Shown here: positions 34,894-45,254 of the stretch, in pieces
Layout of the letters: the number at the start of each line of letters is the position of its first letter
Position numbering within the stretch: the first letter of the stretch is position 1
Assembly: GCA_020049775.1 (NCBI GenBank)
Contig: JAGVLO010000004.1
Coordinates: 240,608 to 304,607, forward strand
Direction of reading: 5' to 3'
Length of the DNA stretch: 64,000 nucleotides
DNA from: Alphaproteobacteria bacterium
GTDB taxonomy: Bacteria > Pseudomonadota > Alphaproteobacteria > Rickettsiales > SXRF01
The notes under the pieces: model-generated
Told to the model about the DNA's origin: nothing
The model's input: only the letters and a program-made list of their open reading frames with translations
Databases searched by the model: none
Translations under genes and position numbers: made by a program

Positions 34894-35061
34894 CTATTTA
34901 ATTTTCGCTTCGTTGAAGACAACATGCTTGCGCACAACCGGATCGTACTTTTTGAACGCCAGCTTTTCAGTCTGCTTTTTGGGGTTTTTCTTGGCGACGT
35001 AATAGAAGCCAGTGTCAGCAGAGCTGACCAATTTGATGAGAACGATGTTTTTCTTAGCCAT
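34894..35061 (-). CDS. rpmG: 50S ribosomal protein bL33
   Basis: 55 residues starting [20 protein letters not shown] and ending [11 protein letters not shown], a complete L33. The frame is open to 35118, but the first 19 extra residues are not family-like. The alphaproteobacterial form lacks zinc-binding cysteines, as here. Confidence 0.95.
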   Translation of the reverse strand: MAKKNIVLIKLVSSADTGFYYVAKKNPKKQTEKLAFKKYDPVVRKHVVFNEAKIK

Positions 35062-35232
35062 AACGGTTACCTGTTTTAAATGAGGCGGATAACATATACG
35101 CAAGGCCATGGGTGTCAAGCATAAACTTGAGCCGCAAATTATTGCCTAAGACATTAAATATTTTGACTTTTTATTGGTTTTGCGGCAACCCTGCTATCTA
35201 TAGTAAACGCTCAAAATCTTTAAAAGGCAGAA

Positions 35233-36135
35233 ATGGGTAAGAAAATTAGAAAAGTGGTGTTTCCCGTAGGCGGCCTTGGCACGCGTTTTTTGCCTGCCAC
35301 CAAATCCATGCCCAAAGAAATGCTACCCGTTGTTGACAAGCCATTGATTCACTATGCTTTTGAGGAAGCCTGCGCCGCAGGCATCGAGCAATTTATATTC
35401 GTTACCGGTCGCAACAAGCACCCCATCAACGATCATTTCGACCATGTGTATGAGCTGCAAAAGGTGCTTTCGTCGCGCAACAAGCAAAAGGAACTCGGCT
35501 TGACCAGTGACTGGCTACCGCCAGCAGGCAATGTGAGTTTCGTGCGCCAGCAGGAGCCGATGGGTCTTGGACATGCCGTGTGGTGTGCGCGCCATCTGGT
35601 CGGCGATGAGCCGTTTGCAGTGATATTGGCAGACGATATGGTGTTGGCAAAAAAGCCCTGTATGCAGCAAATGACGGAGGCCTACGGCAAAGTGCCGGGC
35701 AGTAATCTGCTTGCCGTGATGGACATACCCAAGAAAGATACTGGCAGCTACGGCATTATCGATATGGATAAGTCCGGCAGCAAAAGCGGCAAGCTGGTGA
35801 AAGCTAAAGGACTGGTGGAAAAACCGGCGCCGGAAAAGGCGCCTTCCACTCTTTCCATCATTGGCCGTTACATATTGCAGCCGGATATTTTTAAAATACT
35901 TGATAAGCAGAAACCGGGCGCCGGTGGAGAAATCCAGCTGACTGACGCCATCAACCAGATGGTTTCCAGTAAAGATGTGTACGGCTACCGCTTTGACGGC
36001 GTGCGTTATGATTGCGGCGGGCTGGTGGGCTTTGTGGCGGCGAATGTTGCTTATGCGCTGGAGCGCAAGGAAATCAAAGGGGCGGTGATGGACGAACTGA
36101 AACAGGTCTTCAAGCGCAGCGGCGCCAAGGCGTAA
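35233..36135 (+). CDS. galU: UTP--glucose-1-phosphate uridylyltransferase
   Basis: 300 residues. Makes UDP-glucose from UTP and glucose 1-phosphate. The nucleotide-binding start VVFPVGGLGTRFLPATKSMP and KEMLPVVDKPLIHYAFEEA, the LADDMVL metal region and the C-terminal KGAVMDELKQVFKR are typical. AAAGG precedes the ATG. It is followed 27 bases later by ugd, so the pair converts glucose 1-phosphate to UDP-glucuronate, a precursor for surface polysaccharide. Confidence 0.95.
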   Translation: MGKKIRKVVFPVGGLGTRFLPATKSMPKEMLPVVDKPLIHYAFEEACAAGIEQFIFVTGRNKHPINDHFDHVYELQKVLSSRNKQKELGLTSDWLPPAGNVSFVRQQEPMGLGHAVWCARHLVGDEPFAVILADDMVLAKKPCMQQMTEAYGKVPGSNLLAVMDIPKKDTGSYGIIDMDKSGSKSGKLVKAKGLVEKPAPEKAPSTLSIIGRYILQPDIFKILDKQKPGAGGEIQLTDAINQMVSSKDVYGYRFDGVRYDCGGLVGFVAANVAYALERKEIKGAVMDELKQVFKRSGAKA

Positions 36136-36162
36136 AAATACATAATCTGAAGGACGGATGAA

Positions 36163-37530
36163 ATGCAGATAGCGGTGATTGGTGCGGGTTATGTCGGCCT
36201 TGTGTCCGGCGTATGTTTTTCAGAATTCGGTTTCCATGTTACCTGCGTGGATAATAACAGCGACAAGGTCGCCAAGCTGCAACAGCAGATGATGCCTATT
36301 TTTGAATCCGGCCTTGAAAAGATGGTGGAAAATAACCGTCGTGCCGGCCGCCTGTCTTTTTCCACCAACCTTGCCGAAGCGGTATCAAACGCCGATGTGG
36401 TGCTGATTGCAGTCGGCACACCGCAGGGTGATGGCGACGACATGCCGGACCTGACGCAGTTCACTAACGTAGTGAAGGAAGTGGCAAAGGCCATCAGCCG
36501 CTACACGGTGGTGATTGTAAAATCCACCGTACCCATCGGCACTAACCGCCGCGTAGTAAAAATGATTACGGAAACCAACCCTGATGCGGATTTTGACGTG
36601 GTGGCCAACCCTGAATTCCTGCGCGAAGGGCTGGCGATTGAGGACTTTATGTCGTCTGACCGCGTAGTGGCGGGCATTGATTCCAAGCGTGCGCGTGCGG
36701 TGGTCACCAAACTCTATGAGCCGATATGCCTTAACGGTTCGCAGATGTTTTTTACCACCTTTGAAAGCGCCGAGATGATTAAATACGCGGCCAACAGCCT
36801 GCTGGCGGCGCGTGTTGCCTACATCAATGAAATTGCTGATTTGTGTGAAAAGACTGGCGCGAACATCCGCGACGTATCCAAAGGCGTGGGCATGGATCAC
36901 CGCATTGGTGATAAATTCCTCAAGCCCGGCCCAGGCTACGGTGGTTCTTGCTTCCCGAAAGATACGGCTGCACTGCGCCAGATGGCGCGTGATGCCGGAA
37001 ATCCGCTGAGCATTCTTGAAGCAGTGGTGGCCAGTAACCAGCAGCGCAAATCAAGGATGATAGACAAGGTTATGGGCGCGTCTGGCAATAATGTTGCGGG
37101 TATGACGGTTGCCATATTAGGGCTGACATTCAAGCCAGGCACCGATGATATGCGCGAAAGCGTGAGCGTTGAGATTATTCCGGCGCTGCTCAAGGCTGGT
37201 GCAAAAATCCGCGCCTATGACCCGCAGGGCATGAAGAATGCACAGCAGGTTTTGTCTGGCGATATTGCATGGTGCAAAGACGCCTATGACGCTATGGAAG
37301 GCGCAGACATGGCGGTGCTGCTTACGGAATGGAACGAGTTCCGCAGCCTTGACCTTAAAAAGGCCCGTACAGTGATGCGGCAGGCCAAGATGGTCGATTT
37401 GCGAAATGTCTATAAAAGGCAGGATATGCAGGCCTGCGGCTTTCACTATGTTTCCATCGGCCGCAAAGAAGTCAAACCAGGCGAGCCGTGGATTGCCGAC
37501 CTTAATATCGGCGACGAAGCAGCAGCTTAA
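36163..37530 (+). CDS. ugd: UDP-glucose 6-dehydrogenase
   Basis: 455 residues. Oxidises UDP-glucose to UDP-glucuronate with two NAD. The N-terminal NAD fold (MQIAVIGAGYVGLVSG), the VGTPQGDGDDMPDLT segment and the catalytic Cys263 in GPGYGGSCFPKDT are present, as is the C-terminal LGLTFKPGTDDMRES motif. Cotranscribed with galU. Ends three bases before the convergent queF. Confidence 0.95.
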   Translation: MQIAVIGAGYVGLVSGVCFSEFGFHVTCVDNNSDKVAKLQQQMMPIFESGLEKMVENNRRAGRLSFSTNLAEAVSNADVVLIAVGTPQGDGDDMPDLTQFTNVVKEVAKAISRYTVVIVKSTVPIGTNRRVVKMITETNPDADFDVVANPEFLREGLAIEDFMSSDRVVAGIDSKRARAVVTKLYEPICLNGSQMFFTTFESAEMIKYAANSLLAARVAYINEIADLCEKTGANIRDVSKGVGMDHRIGDKFLKPGPGYGGSCFPKDTAALRQMARDAGNPLSILEAVVASNQQRKSRMIDKVMGASGNNVAGMTVAILGLTFKPGTDDMRESVSVEIIPALLKAGAKIRAYDPQGMKNAQQVLSGDIAWCKDAYDAMEGADMAVLLTEWNEFRSLDLKKARTVMRQAKMVDLRNVYKRQDMQACGFHYVSIGRKEVKPGEPWIADLNIGDEAAA

Positions 37531-37533
37531 ATT

Positions 37534-37992
37534 TTACCTGCCGTGATACGCGGGTACCTCCTGCGGCGGAATCCACACATCGGCGGGGGCTTTTCCGCTC
37601 TGGTAGAAAATATCAATCGGTATGCCGCCGCGTGGATACCAGTAGCCGCCTATACGCAGCCATACAGGTTTCACACTTTCAATCAGCCGCAGGGCAATAG
37701 CGACGGTGCAGTCCTCGTGGAACGCGCCGTGGTTGCGGAATGATCCAAGGAACAGCTTCAGCGATTTGCTTTCCACCAGAAAATCCTTAGGCACATAATC
37801 AATCACAAGCTGCGCGAAATCCGGCTGTCCGGTAATCGGACAAAGCGACGTGAATTCCGGACAGGTAAAGCGTACGCAGTAATGCACGCCCCTGTGCGGA
37901 TTTTTGACTTTTTCGATAACTGCCTTATCCGGTGAGGAAGGAAGCTTCGCCTGCTTGCCAAGCTGGGTGAGCGATGATTTTTTAGCGGCCAT
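37534..37992 (-). CDS. queF: NADPH-dependent preQ0 reductase QueF
   Basis: 152 residues, unimodular QueF, which reduces preQ0 to preQ1 for queuosine in tRNA. The nucleophile Cys51 in [14 protein letters not shown], Asp58, the NADPH motif ESKSLK (75-80) and His92-Glu93 are visible. The frame is open to 38028, but the ATG at 37992 has AGGA six bases ahead and gives the family length. It stands next to the tRNA-His region; QueF products modify GUN anticodons, which include His. Confidence 0.93.
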   Translation of the reverse strand: MAAKKSSLTQLGKQAKLPSSPDKAVIEKVKNPHRGVHYCVRFTCPEFTSLCPITGQPDFAQLVIDYVPKDFLVESKSLKLFLGSFRNHGAFHEDCTVAIALRLIESVKPVWLRIGGYWYPRGGIPIDIFYQSGKAPADVWIPPQEVPAYHGR

Positions 37993-38122
37993 AAATAGTC
38001 CTGTATTCATTAGTTTAGGCGTACTCATAGCTGGCCCGCAGAGAATTGTCTATTGGCGAGCAATTGGCATTGCATATATTAATAAATATTAATATTATGG
38101 CGTTTTAGTAGCAAGAGCGCCC

Positions 38123-38962
38123 GTGACCCAACTGCACCAGACCAAAAACACCAAACGTATTTTCGCGGTTTCCGACCTGCATATAGGTGCGCCCTACAGC
38201 GGCTGGAAGCGCGATATCGGGCTGGTGAAGGAAGGCATACGCATTGCCGACGAGGTGGTGCTGTGCGGCGATATTTTTGAAGGTACGTGGGGGCTGATCC
38301 CTCTGCATGAACGTATCAGCACGGCCAAGCGGCAGCTGGAAGACATGGTGAAGGAAGCACGCACCTACGGTACAAAGATCCACCTGATTTTCGGTAACCA
38401 TGAAGTGCCGCTGATCAAGGGCGGTTCGCCTGAAGGCGCGCCTTACCTTGAGGTTTCCAAGGCCGTGCTGGAAATAGCCCGTGAATATCCCGAGGTGATT
38501 GAATTCCACGACAAAGGCTGGGTGAAAATCGGTGATACAGTATTCACCCACGGCCACCTGCAAACCGGATTTTATGAGATGGTACCCTCGTTGCCGGTGC
38601 AGGTGGTGGAGCTGCCGCTGAATATCATGCTGCCCGGCTATGCGGGTGACAGGATTATTTTCCCGCGCGAAAAGGCGCACATCCAGTTACATAAGGCCTT
38701 TGCGGAAGAACCGGAATTACAGGGTAAAACTGTCAGCCATGTGGTGTCCGGCCATCGCCATGCGCCGACACCTGTGAAGGGCGTAAAACCGAAGGGGGAC
38801 TTAAAGCTGGGCGGCGAATTGCTGAATTTTCATGATCTCGGCGCAGCTATCTGGGCGCGTCCGGCGCTCTTCCAGCCCATCATGATGACGCAGGACGCAG
38901 AGGGCAAAACCATCGATATTATTGGAAAGGAACGCTTCACCGGCGCAGGCCATGTGAGGTAG
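38123..38962 (+). CDS. Calcineurin-like metallophosphoesterase
   Basis: 279 residues, GTG start. Metal-site motifs run in order: SDLHIG (17-22), LCGDIFEG, FGNHE, THGH and SGHRH. There is no signal peptide. The fold covers phosphatases, nucleases and UDP-diacylglucosamine hydrolases; the closest match by layout is the small bacterial UPF/YfcE-like group, not LpxH. Substrate unknown. Confidence 0.85.
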   Translation: MTQLHQTKNTKRIFAVSDLHIGAPYSGWKRDIGLVKEGIRIADEVVLCGDIFEGTWGLIPLHERISTAKRQLEDMVKEARTYGTKIHLIFGNHEVPLIKGGSPEGAPYLEVSKAVLEIAREYPEVIEFHDKGWVKIGDTVFTHGHLQTGFYEMVPSLPVQVVELPLNIMLPGYAGDRIIFPREKAHIQLHKAFAEEPELQGKTVSHVVSGHRHAPTPVKGVKPKGDLKLGGELLNFHDLGAAIWARPALFQPIMMTQDAEGKTIDIIGKERFTGAGHVR

Positions 38963-38981
38963 TGTTGCAAGAGGAAGAAAA

Positions 38982-39059
38982 TGGGGCGAGTGACGGGGGT
39001 CGAACCCGCGACATCCAGAATCACAATCTGGCGCTCTAACCAACTGAGCTACACCCGCC
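38982..39059 (-). tRNA. tRNA-His (GTG)
   Basis: The minus strand folds as a full tRNA: acceptor GGCGGGTG paired with CACTCGCC (one G-T), D arm AGCTCAGTTGGTTAGAGC, anticodon loop TTGTGAT (anticodon GTG), T arm with GGTTCGACCCC. The extra G at -1 opposite C73 is diagnostic of tRNA-His. CCA is encoded at 38982-38984. A TTGACT with a poor -10 lies about 20 bases upstream. Confidence 0.95.
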
Positions 39060-39188
39060 ATAAAAAGTCAGGGCTAAGTGATTAGGGATTGTGGCCAAGA
39101 AAGTCAACAAAAACCACAGTCTGCAAAAAGGCCTGCCCGCCACTGGCCATATATAAATAAATCATAAATTTCATGGCGTTGAAGAAAA

Positions 39189-39692
39189 TCAGGGGGATTC
39201 TTTGGCGAAATGGTCGCGTAAGCGTCCCGCTACATTCGGCGAAACGAAGGAAGAGATGTCGCCCCCCAGCCTTGCAATCTGTTTTACAAAGCGTGAGGAA
39301 ATAAAGTGCGTGCTTTCCGATGCGGTGAGGAACACGGTTTCCACATCTGCCTTTAAGCGTGAATTCATGCACGCCATCTGGAATTCATACTCAAAATCCG
39401 ACACGGCACGCAGGCCGCGTATAATGACATTCGCGCCCGATTCTTCTGCAAAATTGACCAATAGGCCGGAGAAAGTTTTGACCTCCACGCGCTTGGCATC
39501 TTCGCCAAGTGCTGCCACGTCTTCTTTTACCAGCTTGCCGCGCATGGCAAGGTCGAACACCGGCGCTTTGCCGGTATCGAGCGCCACGCCGATTATCAGG
39601 CGGTCAACGACATGCAGTGCGCGCTTGATGATGTCCATGTGGCCGACGGTGATGGGGTCGAACGTGCCGGGATAAATGCCAGTGCGTAACAT
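39189..39692 (-). CDS. coaD: Phosphopantetheine adenylyltransferase
   Basis: 167 residues. Penultimate step of coenzyme A synthesis. YPGTFDPITVGHMDII (7-22) holds the nucleotidyltransferase TxGH motif, and TASESTHFISSRFVKQIA is the second site. GTFDP and FISSRF are family signatures. It is downstream of gyrA with one orphan gene between; gyrA-coaD adjacency is common in Alphaproteobacteria. Confidence 0.95.
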   Translation of the reverse strand: MLRTGIYPGTFDPITVGHMDIIKRALHVVDRLIIGVALDTGKAPVFDLAMRGKLVKEDVAALGEDAKRVEVKTFSGLLVNFAEESGANVIIRGLRAVSDFEYEFQMACMNSRLKADVETVFLTASESTHFISSRFVKQIARLGGDISSFVSPNVAGRLRDHFAKESP

Positions 39693-39701
39693 GTGGTAGG
39701 G

Positions 39702-40268
39702 TTATCTCCCGCGGCGGAAATTTGAGGGGTGGATGCTTTGATTGAAGTAATTGATTTCGTATTCTGATAACAGGCCATGATTCTGCATGCCTTCTTTTAT
39801 ATAATCAAGAAATTCCCGCGCTTGCCTGCGCTCTTCATGCATTTCTGCGGCGACTCTCTCGCGCTCGGCGACGTCTGGCTCATGTGTGCTGGGCCTGTCT
39901 TTGTACATTCTGCTGAAAGCATTTTCGCTAACAGCAATGTTTTTTTCGTATATCTTTAGCATTTGTATTAACGTCGTGCCTGCGCCCATTTCACGCACAA
40001 TCGTAGAGGCTTTGTACAAATCGGTGGCCTGCATCAAAAGGTCATAGGGAACAGGCGTATCATTGGAAGTGGCCTTGAACTCGAACATCTGGCGCTTTTC
40101 GGGCCTGCTTCCGTTTTTATAATTTCCTGCTGCCATATCCGGATTGAAAAATTCTGCCCCTTTATTGCGAGGCTTGTAAGGCCCATATTCAGGGTCATTA
40201 GGTCCCGTCTGCTTGCGCTCGTATCTTGGAACCATGCCGATTTTCGGATCATCTTCATTGGCGGCCAT
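39702..40268 (-). CDS. Uncharacterised charged protein between gyrA and coaD
   Basis: 188 residues, no recognised domain, no signal peptide or membrane span. The first 60 residues are Pro/Asn/Lys-rich and look disordered (EDDPKIGMVPRYERKQTGPN); the middle and C-terminal parts are predicted helical (AERERVAAEMHEERRQAREF). It ends in basic residues (NFRRGR). It starts 60 bases past gyrA and ends nine bases before coaD, so it sits inside an otherwise conserved pair. A T4SS substrate is possible but only inferred. Confidence 0.6.
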   Translation of the reverse strand: MAANEDDPKIGMVPRYERKQTGPNDPEYGPYKPRNKGAEFFNPDMAAGNYKNGSRPEKRQMFEFKATSNDTPVPYDLLMQATDLYKASTIVREMGAGTTLIQMLKIYEKNIAVSENAFSRMYKDRPSTHEPDVAERERVAAEMHEERRQAREFLDYIKEGMQNHGLLSEYEINYFNQSIHPSNFRRGR

Positions 40269-40328
40269 AAATGTCCTGTAAAGCCAGTATTTTCTACTGT
40301 GCCAGTATAGGCCATTAACCTTTGATAA

Positions 40329-43088
40329 CTAGTTAATGCCGTTAATATTTGTGGATTCTGGCGGTAAGTCGCTGGTTTCGAACGACTCTTCCACCACATC
40401 TTCACCTTCTGGAACCGGCACAACAGATACCACTTTCTCGCCGTCGCCCGTTTTCAGGATGGTGACACCCTGAGTATTGCGGCCTGCGATGCGGATATCG
40501 TCGAGTGGGCAGCGTATGAGTGTGCCACGGTCGGTCATCAGCATGACCTGTCCCTGATGGGCAACAGGCTGGCTTGCCACCACCTTGCCGTTACGGGTGC
40601 TGGTGATGATGTTCACAATGCCCGAACCGCCACGGCCAACCGTGCGGTATTCGTAAGCGGATGAGCGTTTGCCATAGCCGTTTTCGGTGACGGTGAGGAT
40701 GAATTGTTCAGCAGCGGCCAGTTCAGCGAAGCGTTCCGGCGACAGGGTGATTTCAGCCACTGCGCCCTCTTCCGACGCATCTGTCGTGGTTTCTTCGGTT
40801 TCGTTACCCTCAAGGCGGCGCTTGGCAGCGGCCATCTTGATGTAGCTGTAGCGCTCTTCCACCGTGGTGGCGATACCGCCAATAATGCTCATGGATACCA
40901 CATCATCGCCGTTTGCGAGCTTCATGCCGCGCACGCCGTCGGAGGTGCGGCTCTTGAATACGCGCACATCGTCAACCGGAAAGCGGATACATTTGCCGCT
41001 GCGCGAGGCAAGCAACACATGGTCGTTTTCATTGCATACACGCACATCCACCAGCTTGTCGCCTTCCTCTAGGCGGATAGCGATTTTGCCGTTGACGCGG
41101 ATATCGTGGAAGTCAGAAAGGTCGTTGCGGCGTACATTGCCCTTCGCAGTGGCGAAGAAAATATGCATTGAATCCCACAGCGTTTCATCTTCCGGCAATG
41201 GCATGAAGGTGGTGATGGTTTCCCCCTGCTCCAGCGGGAAAATATTCACCAGTGCCTTGCCGCGCGTGTTAGCGGCGCCAAGCGGCAGCCTATATACTTT
41301 CAGCTTATACACCTGCCCTTTGCTTGAGAAGAACAGCACAGGCGTATGGGTGTTGACCACCAGCAACTCGGACGTGATGTCTTCGTCGCGCACGTCCATG
41401 CCGGATTTGCCTTTGCCGCCTCGGCGCTGGGCGCGGTAAGCGGAAAGCGCGGTGCGCTTGATGTAGCCGTTTGAAGTAATGGTGACCACCATGTCTTCTT
41501 TCTGGATGAGGTCTTCGATGTCGGCTTCGAATTCGGAAAGTTCGATAACGGTGCGGCGCGGGGTGGCGAACTGTTCCTTGGCGGCAAGCAGTTCGGTGCG
41601 CAGGATGCCGTAGAGTTTTTCGCGGTTGCCGAGGACAGCGAGATATTCGGAAATTTCCGCTGCCAGTTCCTGCATTTCATTGTCAATTTTTTCGCGTTCC
41701 AAACCAGTCAGGCGTTGTAGGCGCAGCTCGAGGATGGCGCGTGCCTGTGCCTCGGTGAATCTGATGCGGCCTTTTTCAATTTTGTTGCCGGAGTCGTCAA
41801 CCAGCTGCAGCAGCGACAATACGTCGCCTGCCGACCAGTCGCGGCGCATCAGTTCTTCGCGGGCGATGTTGGGGTCAGCCGAAGCTTTGATAACGGCGAT
41901 CACTTCGTCGATATTGGCCACAGCAATGGCAAGGCCAATCAACAAATGGGCGCGGTCACGCGCTTTGCCGAGCAGGAAGTTGGTGCGGCGGGTGATGACT
42001 TCTTCACGGAAGGTGATGAATGATTTGATAACGTGCTTGACGTTCATCAGCTCGGGGCGGCCATTGTCGAGCGCTAGCATGTTCACGCCGAAGCTGGTTT
42101 GCAGCGGAGTGAAGCTGTAAAGCTGGTTGAGTACGATATCGGGCATGGCGTCTTTTTTGATTTCCACGACCACGCGCACACCGGACTTGTCGGATTCGTC
42201 GCGCAGGTCGGAGATGCCTTCGATTTTCTTTTCGCGCACCAGTTCGGCCATGCGCTCAATCATACGCGCCTTGTTCACCTGATACGGTATTTCAGTGATG
42301 ATGATAGCCCAGCGGCCGGGGCGGATTTCTTCAATTTCCGTTTTGCCGCGCATAATGACCGAGCCACGGCCCGTGAGCATGGCGGAGCGGCAACCGCTGC
42401 GGCCCAGTATGATACCGCCGGTGGGGAAATCCGGGCCGGGCAGCACTTCCATCATTTCTTCGATGGTGACATCAGGATTGTCGAGGTACATGCAGCAGGC
42501 GTCGATTACTTCGCCGAGGTTGTGGGTGGGGATGTTGGTCGCCATACCCACGGCGATACCGCCCGCACCGTTGACAAGGATGTTTGGGAATGCGGCGGGC
42601 AGAACCATCGGTTCTCTTTCCGAGCCGTCATAGTTTTCCTGATAATCGACGGTGTCTTTGTCAATATCGGCAAGCAGCGCGTGCGCGGCTTTGGAAAGGC
42701 GTGATTCGGTATAACGCATGGCCGCGGCGGAGTCACCGTCCATGGAGCCGAAGTTACCTTGTCCGTCCACCAGCTCAAGGCGCATGGAGAATGGCTGCGC
42801 CATACGCACCAACGAATCATAAATCGCCGAGTCGCCGTGCGGATGGTATTTACCCATCACGTCACCGACGATACGCGCTGATTTTTTGTAGGGCTTGTTG
42901 AACTCGCAGCCCAGCTCCAGCATGCCGAACAGAATGCGGCGGTGTACGGGTTTCAGGCCGTCGCGCACATCGGGGATGGCGCGTGAAACAATCACGCTCA
43001 TCGCGTAATCGAGGTAGGATTTTTTCATTTCCTGTTCGATGGCGACAGGTACAAGTTCTTGGCTTTGGTTCGTGGTATTTTCGGTCAC
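40329..43088 (-). CDS. gyrA: DNA gyrase subunit A
   Basis: 919 residues, GTG start with AGGGTG ahead. Introduces negative supercoils with GyrB. The catalytic Tyr126 (AAMRYTESR) and the GyrA box AQRRGGKG of the C-terminal wrapping domain are present. The quinolone-resistance region [17 protein letters not shown] has the sensitive-type Ser87 and Asp91. The C-terminal tail is acidic and lacks features of topoisomerase IV ParC. Confidence 0.97.
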   Translation of the reverse strand: MTENTTNQSQELVPVAIEQEMKKSYLDYAMSVIVSRAIPDVRDGLKPVHRRILFGMLELGCEFNKPYKKSARIVGDVMGKYHPHGDSAIYDSLVRMAQPFSMRLELVDGQGNFGSMDGDSAAAMRYTESRLSKAAHALLADIDKDTVDYQENYDGSEREPMVLPAAFPNILVNGAGGIAVGMATNIPTHNLGEVIDACCMYLDNPDVTIEEMMEVLPGPDFPTGGIILGRSGCRSAMLTGRGSVIMRGKTEIEEIRPGRWAIIITEIPYQVNKARMIERMAELVREKKIEGISDLRDESDKSGVRVVVEIKKDAMPDIVLNQLYSFTPLQTSFGVNMLALDNGRPELMNVKHVIKSFITFREEVITRRTNFLLGKARDRAHLLIGLAIAVANIDEVIAVIKASADPNIAREELMRRDWSAGDVLSLLQLVDDSGNKIEKGRIRFTEAQARAILELRLQRLTGLEREKIDNEMQELAAEISEYLAVLGNREKLYGILRTELLAAKEQFATPRRTVIELSEFEADIEDLIQKEDMVVTITSNGYIKRTALSAYRAQRRGGKGKSGMDVRDEDITSELLVVNTHTPVLFFSSKGQVYKLKVYRLPLGAANTRGKALVNIFPLEQGETITTFMPLPEDETLWDSMHIFFATAKGNVRRNDLSDFHDIRVNGKIAIRLEEGDKLVDVRVCNENDHVLLASRSGKCIRFPVDDVRVFKSRTSDGVRGMKLANGDDVVSMSIIGGIATTVEERYSYIKMAAAKRRLEGNETEETTTDASEEGAVAEITLSPERFAELAAAEQFILTVTENGYGKRSSAYEYRTVGRGGSGIVNIITSTRNGKVVASQPVAHQGQVMLMTDRGTLIRCPLDDIRIAGRNTQGVTILKTGDGEKVVSVVPVPEGEDVVEESFETSDLPPESTNINGIN

Positions 43089-43248
43089 GTTTTCACCCTG
43101 CTAAATAATACTGTAATTCATGGCCTAAGTTTTAGCAGATTACCAAGTGATTTCAATAGAATAAGCGCCTGTGGACAGGTTGTTTAACCAGTTGATATAC
43201 AATAGCTAATTCTGATGGATTTTTGTTATGCAAAAAACTACGTTCACA

Positions 43249-43319
43249 GTCACTCCGGCGAAGGCCGGAGTCCATGTTGAATTTCGCTTGAAATGGATAC
43301 CGGCCTACGCCGGTATGAC
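43249..43319. repeat. Paired-hairpin REP-like element, copy 2
   Basis: ACTCCGGC-GAAG-GCCGGAGT (43252-43271) and ATACCGGC-CTAC-GCCGGTAT (43297-43316), bounded by GTC and GAC. Loops GAAG and CTAC are the same as in copy 1 although the stems differ by compensated changes. It fills part of the 246-base gap between gyrA and pepF; the rest has no gene. Confidence 0.75.
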
Positions 43320-43334
43320 AGGAGAAAATAGACT

Positions 43335-45206
43335 CTAGTCGTCCAGTTCGTCAATGAATCCGGCGATGATGTCCAGCCCTTGCTGCCAGAAATCCGGCTT
43401 GGTGGCGTCTAAGCCAAAGGGCTTGAGCAGTTCTTTGTGGCGCAGCGTGCCACCGGCGGTGAGCATTTCGAGATATTTGGTTTCGAAGTCTGCCACCTTG
43501 CCCTGTGCATACACGGCATAAAGCGAATTGACGAGGCAATCGCCGAATGCATAAGCATATACATAGAACGGCGAGTGGATGAAGTGCGGGATATACGTCC
43601 AGAAATATTTATAGTCGCCCTCGAGTTTAATCGCCGGCCCGAGGCTTTCCGCCTGCACATCCATCCATAATTGGCTGATGCGTTCGGATGTCAGCTCGCT
43701 TTGGCGGCGCTCGCCATGCACGCGCTTTTCAAATTCGCAGAAGGCAATCTGGCGCACTACGGTGTTGAGCATGTCTTCCACCTTGGCGGCCAGCAGGCGC
43801 TTTCTGCGCGCCTTGTCGGTTTCGCGGCGCAGGATTTCGCGGAAGGTGAGCTGCTCGCCGAATACCGAGGCGGTTTCTGCCAGCGTCAGCGGCGTGTCGG
43901 ACATCAGCGTACCCTGCTTGGCGGCCAGCACCTGATGCACGCCGTGGCCCAGCTCGTGTGCCAGCGTCATCACATCGCGTGATTTTCCCTGAAAATTTAC
44001 CAGCAGGTACGGATGCACGGACGGCACGGTGGGGTGCGCGAATGCACCGGGTGACTTGCCTGCGGAAACGGGCGCGTCAATCCATGGTTTAGTGAAGAAT
44101 TCCTTGCCCAGCGAGGCGAGCTCGGGTGAAAAATGGCCGTAAGCATCAAGCACCAGCTCGCGCGCGTCGTTCCATTCATATTGTTTGTCTTTATCTCCGG
44201 GCAGCGGTGCGTTGCGATCCCAGTAGGCGAGCTGCTTTTGCTTGAACCACTTGGCTTTCAACGCGTAGTAACGGTGAGAAAGTTTGGGGTAGCTGCGGCG
44301 CACGGCAGCGCTCAGCGCATCGACCACTTCGTCTTCGATGTAATTGCTGACATTGCGCGAGGAAATGGGCTGCTTGAAGCCGCGCCAGTTGTCTTCGATT
44401 TCCTTGTCCTTGGCTAGTGTATTGGTAATCAGCGTAAAGAGCGGCGCGTTTTCAGCCAGCACCTTGCCGATGGTGAGTGCCGCTTTTTTGCGGGTGGCCG
44501 CGTCTTTGGACGACATAAGGTCAAACGCCTCGGCCGAGGTGAGCTGCTTTTTATCGTAAGGGAAACGCAGCTTGGCCATGGTTTCGTCAAACAGGCGCGA
44601 CCATGCGGCGCGGCCGGAGACGTATTTTTCATGCAGTATTTTTTCCAGCTCGTCGGAAAGCTGGTAGGGCTTGTAGGTACGCACGTCGCGTATCCACGGC
44701 GCATAATACTTTAGCGCGGGCGACGACATCTTTGCTTCCATGTCGCGGTCGCTGATTTTATTGATGGCCAGCGAGAAAAACAGAATTTGCGATGAGAATA
44801 CGGTGATTTTGTCCTGCGTGTTCTGGTAGAACTGTGCATTGACCGGATTGCTCATGTTCTTGGCGAATATCAACTGGGCATACGAGCCGAGCTTGCCTGC
44901 CAGTTCCTGAATATATTCATATTCGCCGATGGCCTTGGCCAGCGTGTCGCCATCCAGCGATTCCACCTTGCCGTGATATTTATTTTTGAACTGTTCGCAC
45001 AGCTGCTTCAGCTTTGAAAAATCGCGGTCAACTTCCGGCGCATCAAGCGCAGGGTAAAAATCGCGCAAATCCCATTCGGGTAATTTTATGACGGGCAGCC
45101 TTATAGCCGGTGCTTTCTTGGCAGCCGTTTTTTTAACAGGCTTGGTAGCCTTGGCTTTTTTTACAGGGGCGGGTTTTTTGCGGGCAGCGCTTTTGCGTGT
45201 GGCCAT
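43335..45206 (-). CDS. pepF: Oligoendopeptidase F with basic N-terminal tail
   Basis: 623 residues. M3-family zinc peptidase that trims oligopeptides in the cytoplasm. The zinc site HELGH (417-421) and the third ligand Glu444 in LAETASVFGE are present. The first ~38 residues (Lys/Ala/Pro-rich: ARKKPAPVKKAKATKPVKK) are a histone-H1-like extension not part of the peptidase. It lies after the fdx gene on the same strand but 48 bases away. Confidence 0.93.
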   Translation of the reverse strand: MATRKSAARKKPAPVKKAKATKPVKKTAAKKAPAIRLPVIKLPEWDLRDFYPALDAPEVDRDFSKLKQLCEQFKNKYHGKVESLDGDTLAKAIGEYEYIQELAGKLGSYAQLIFAKNMSNPVNAQFYQNTQDKITVFSSQILFFSLAINKISDRDMEAKMSSPALKYYAPWIRDVRTYKPYQLSDELEKILHEKYVSGRAAWSRLFDETMAKLRFPYDKKQLTSAEAFDLMSSKDAATRKKAALTIGKVLAENAPLFTLITNTLAKDKEIEDNWRGFKQPISSRNVSNYIEDEVVDALSAAVRRSYPKLSHRYYALKAKWFKQKQLAYWDRNAPLPGDKDKQYEWNDARELVLDAYGHFSPELASLGKEFFTKPWIDAPVSAGKSPGAFAHPTVPSVHPYLLVNFQGKSRDVMTLAHELGHGVHQVLAAKQGTLMSDTPLTLAETASVFGEQLTFREILRRETDKARRKRLLAAKVEDMLNTVVRQIAFCEFEKRVHGERRQSELTSERISQLWMDVQAESLGPAIKLEGDYKYFWTYIPHFIHSPFYVYAYAFGDCLVNSLYAVYAQGKVADFETKYLEMLTAGGTLRHKELLKPFGLDATKPDFWQQGLDIIAGFIDELDD

Positions 45207-45254
45207 GGGCTATTATCCTTCCAGAATAAATACCCGCCCACATTACGTTGGTGA

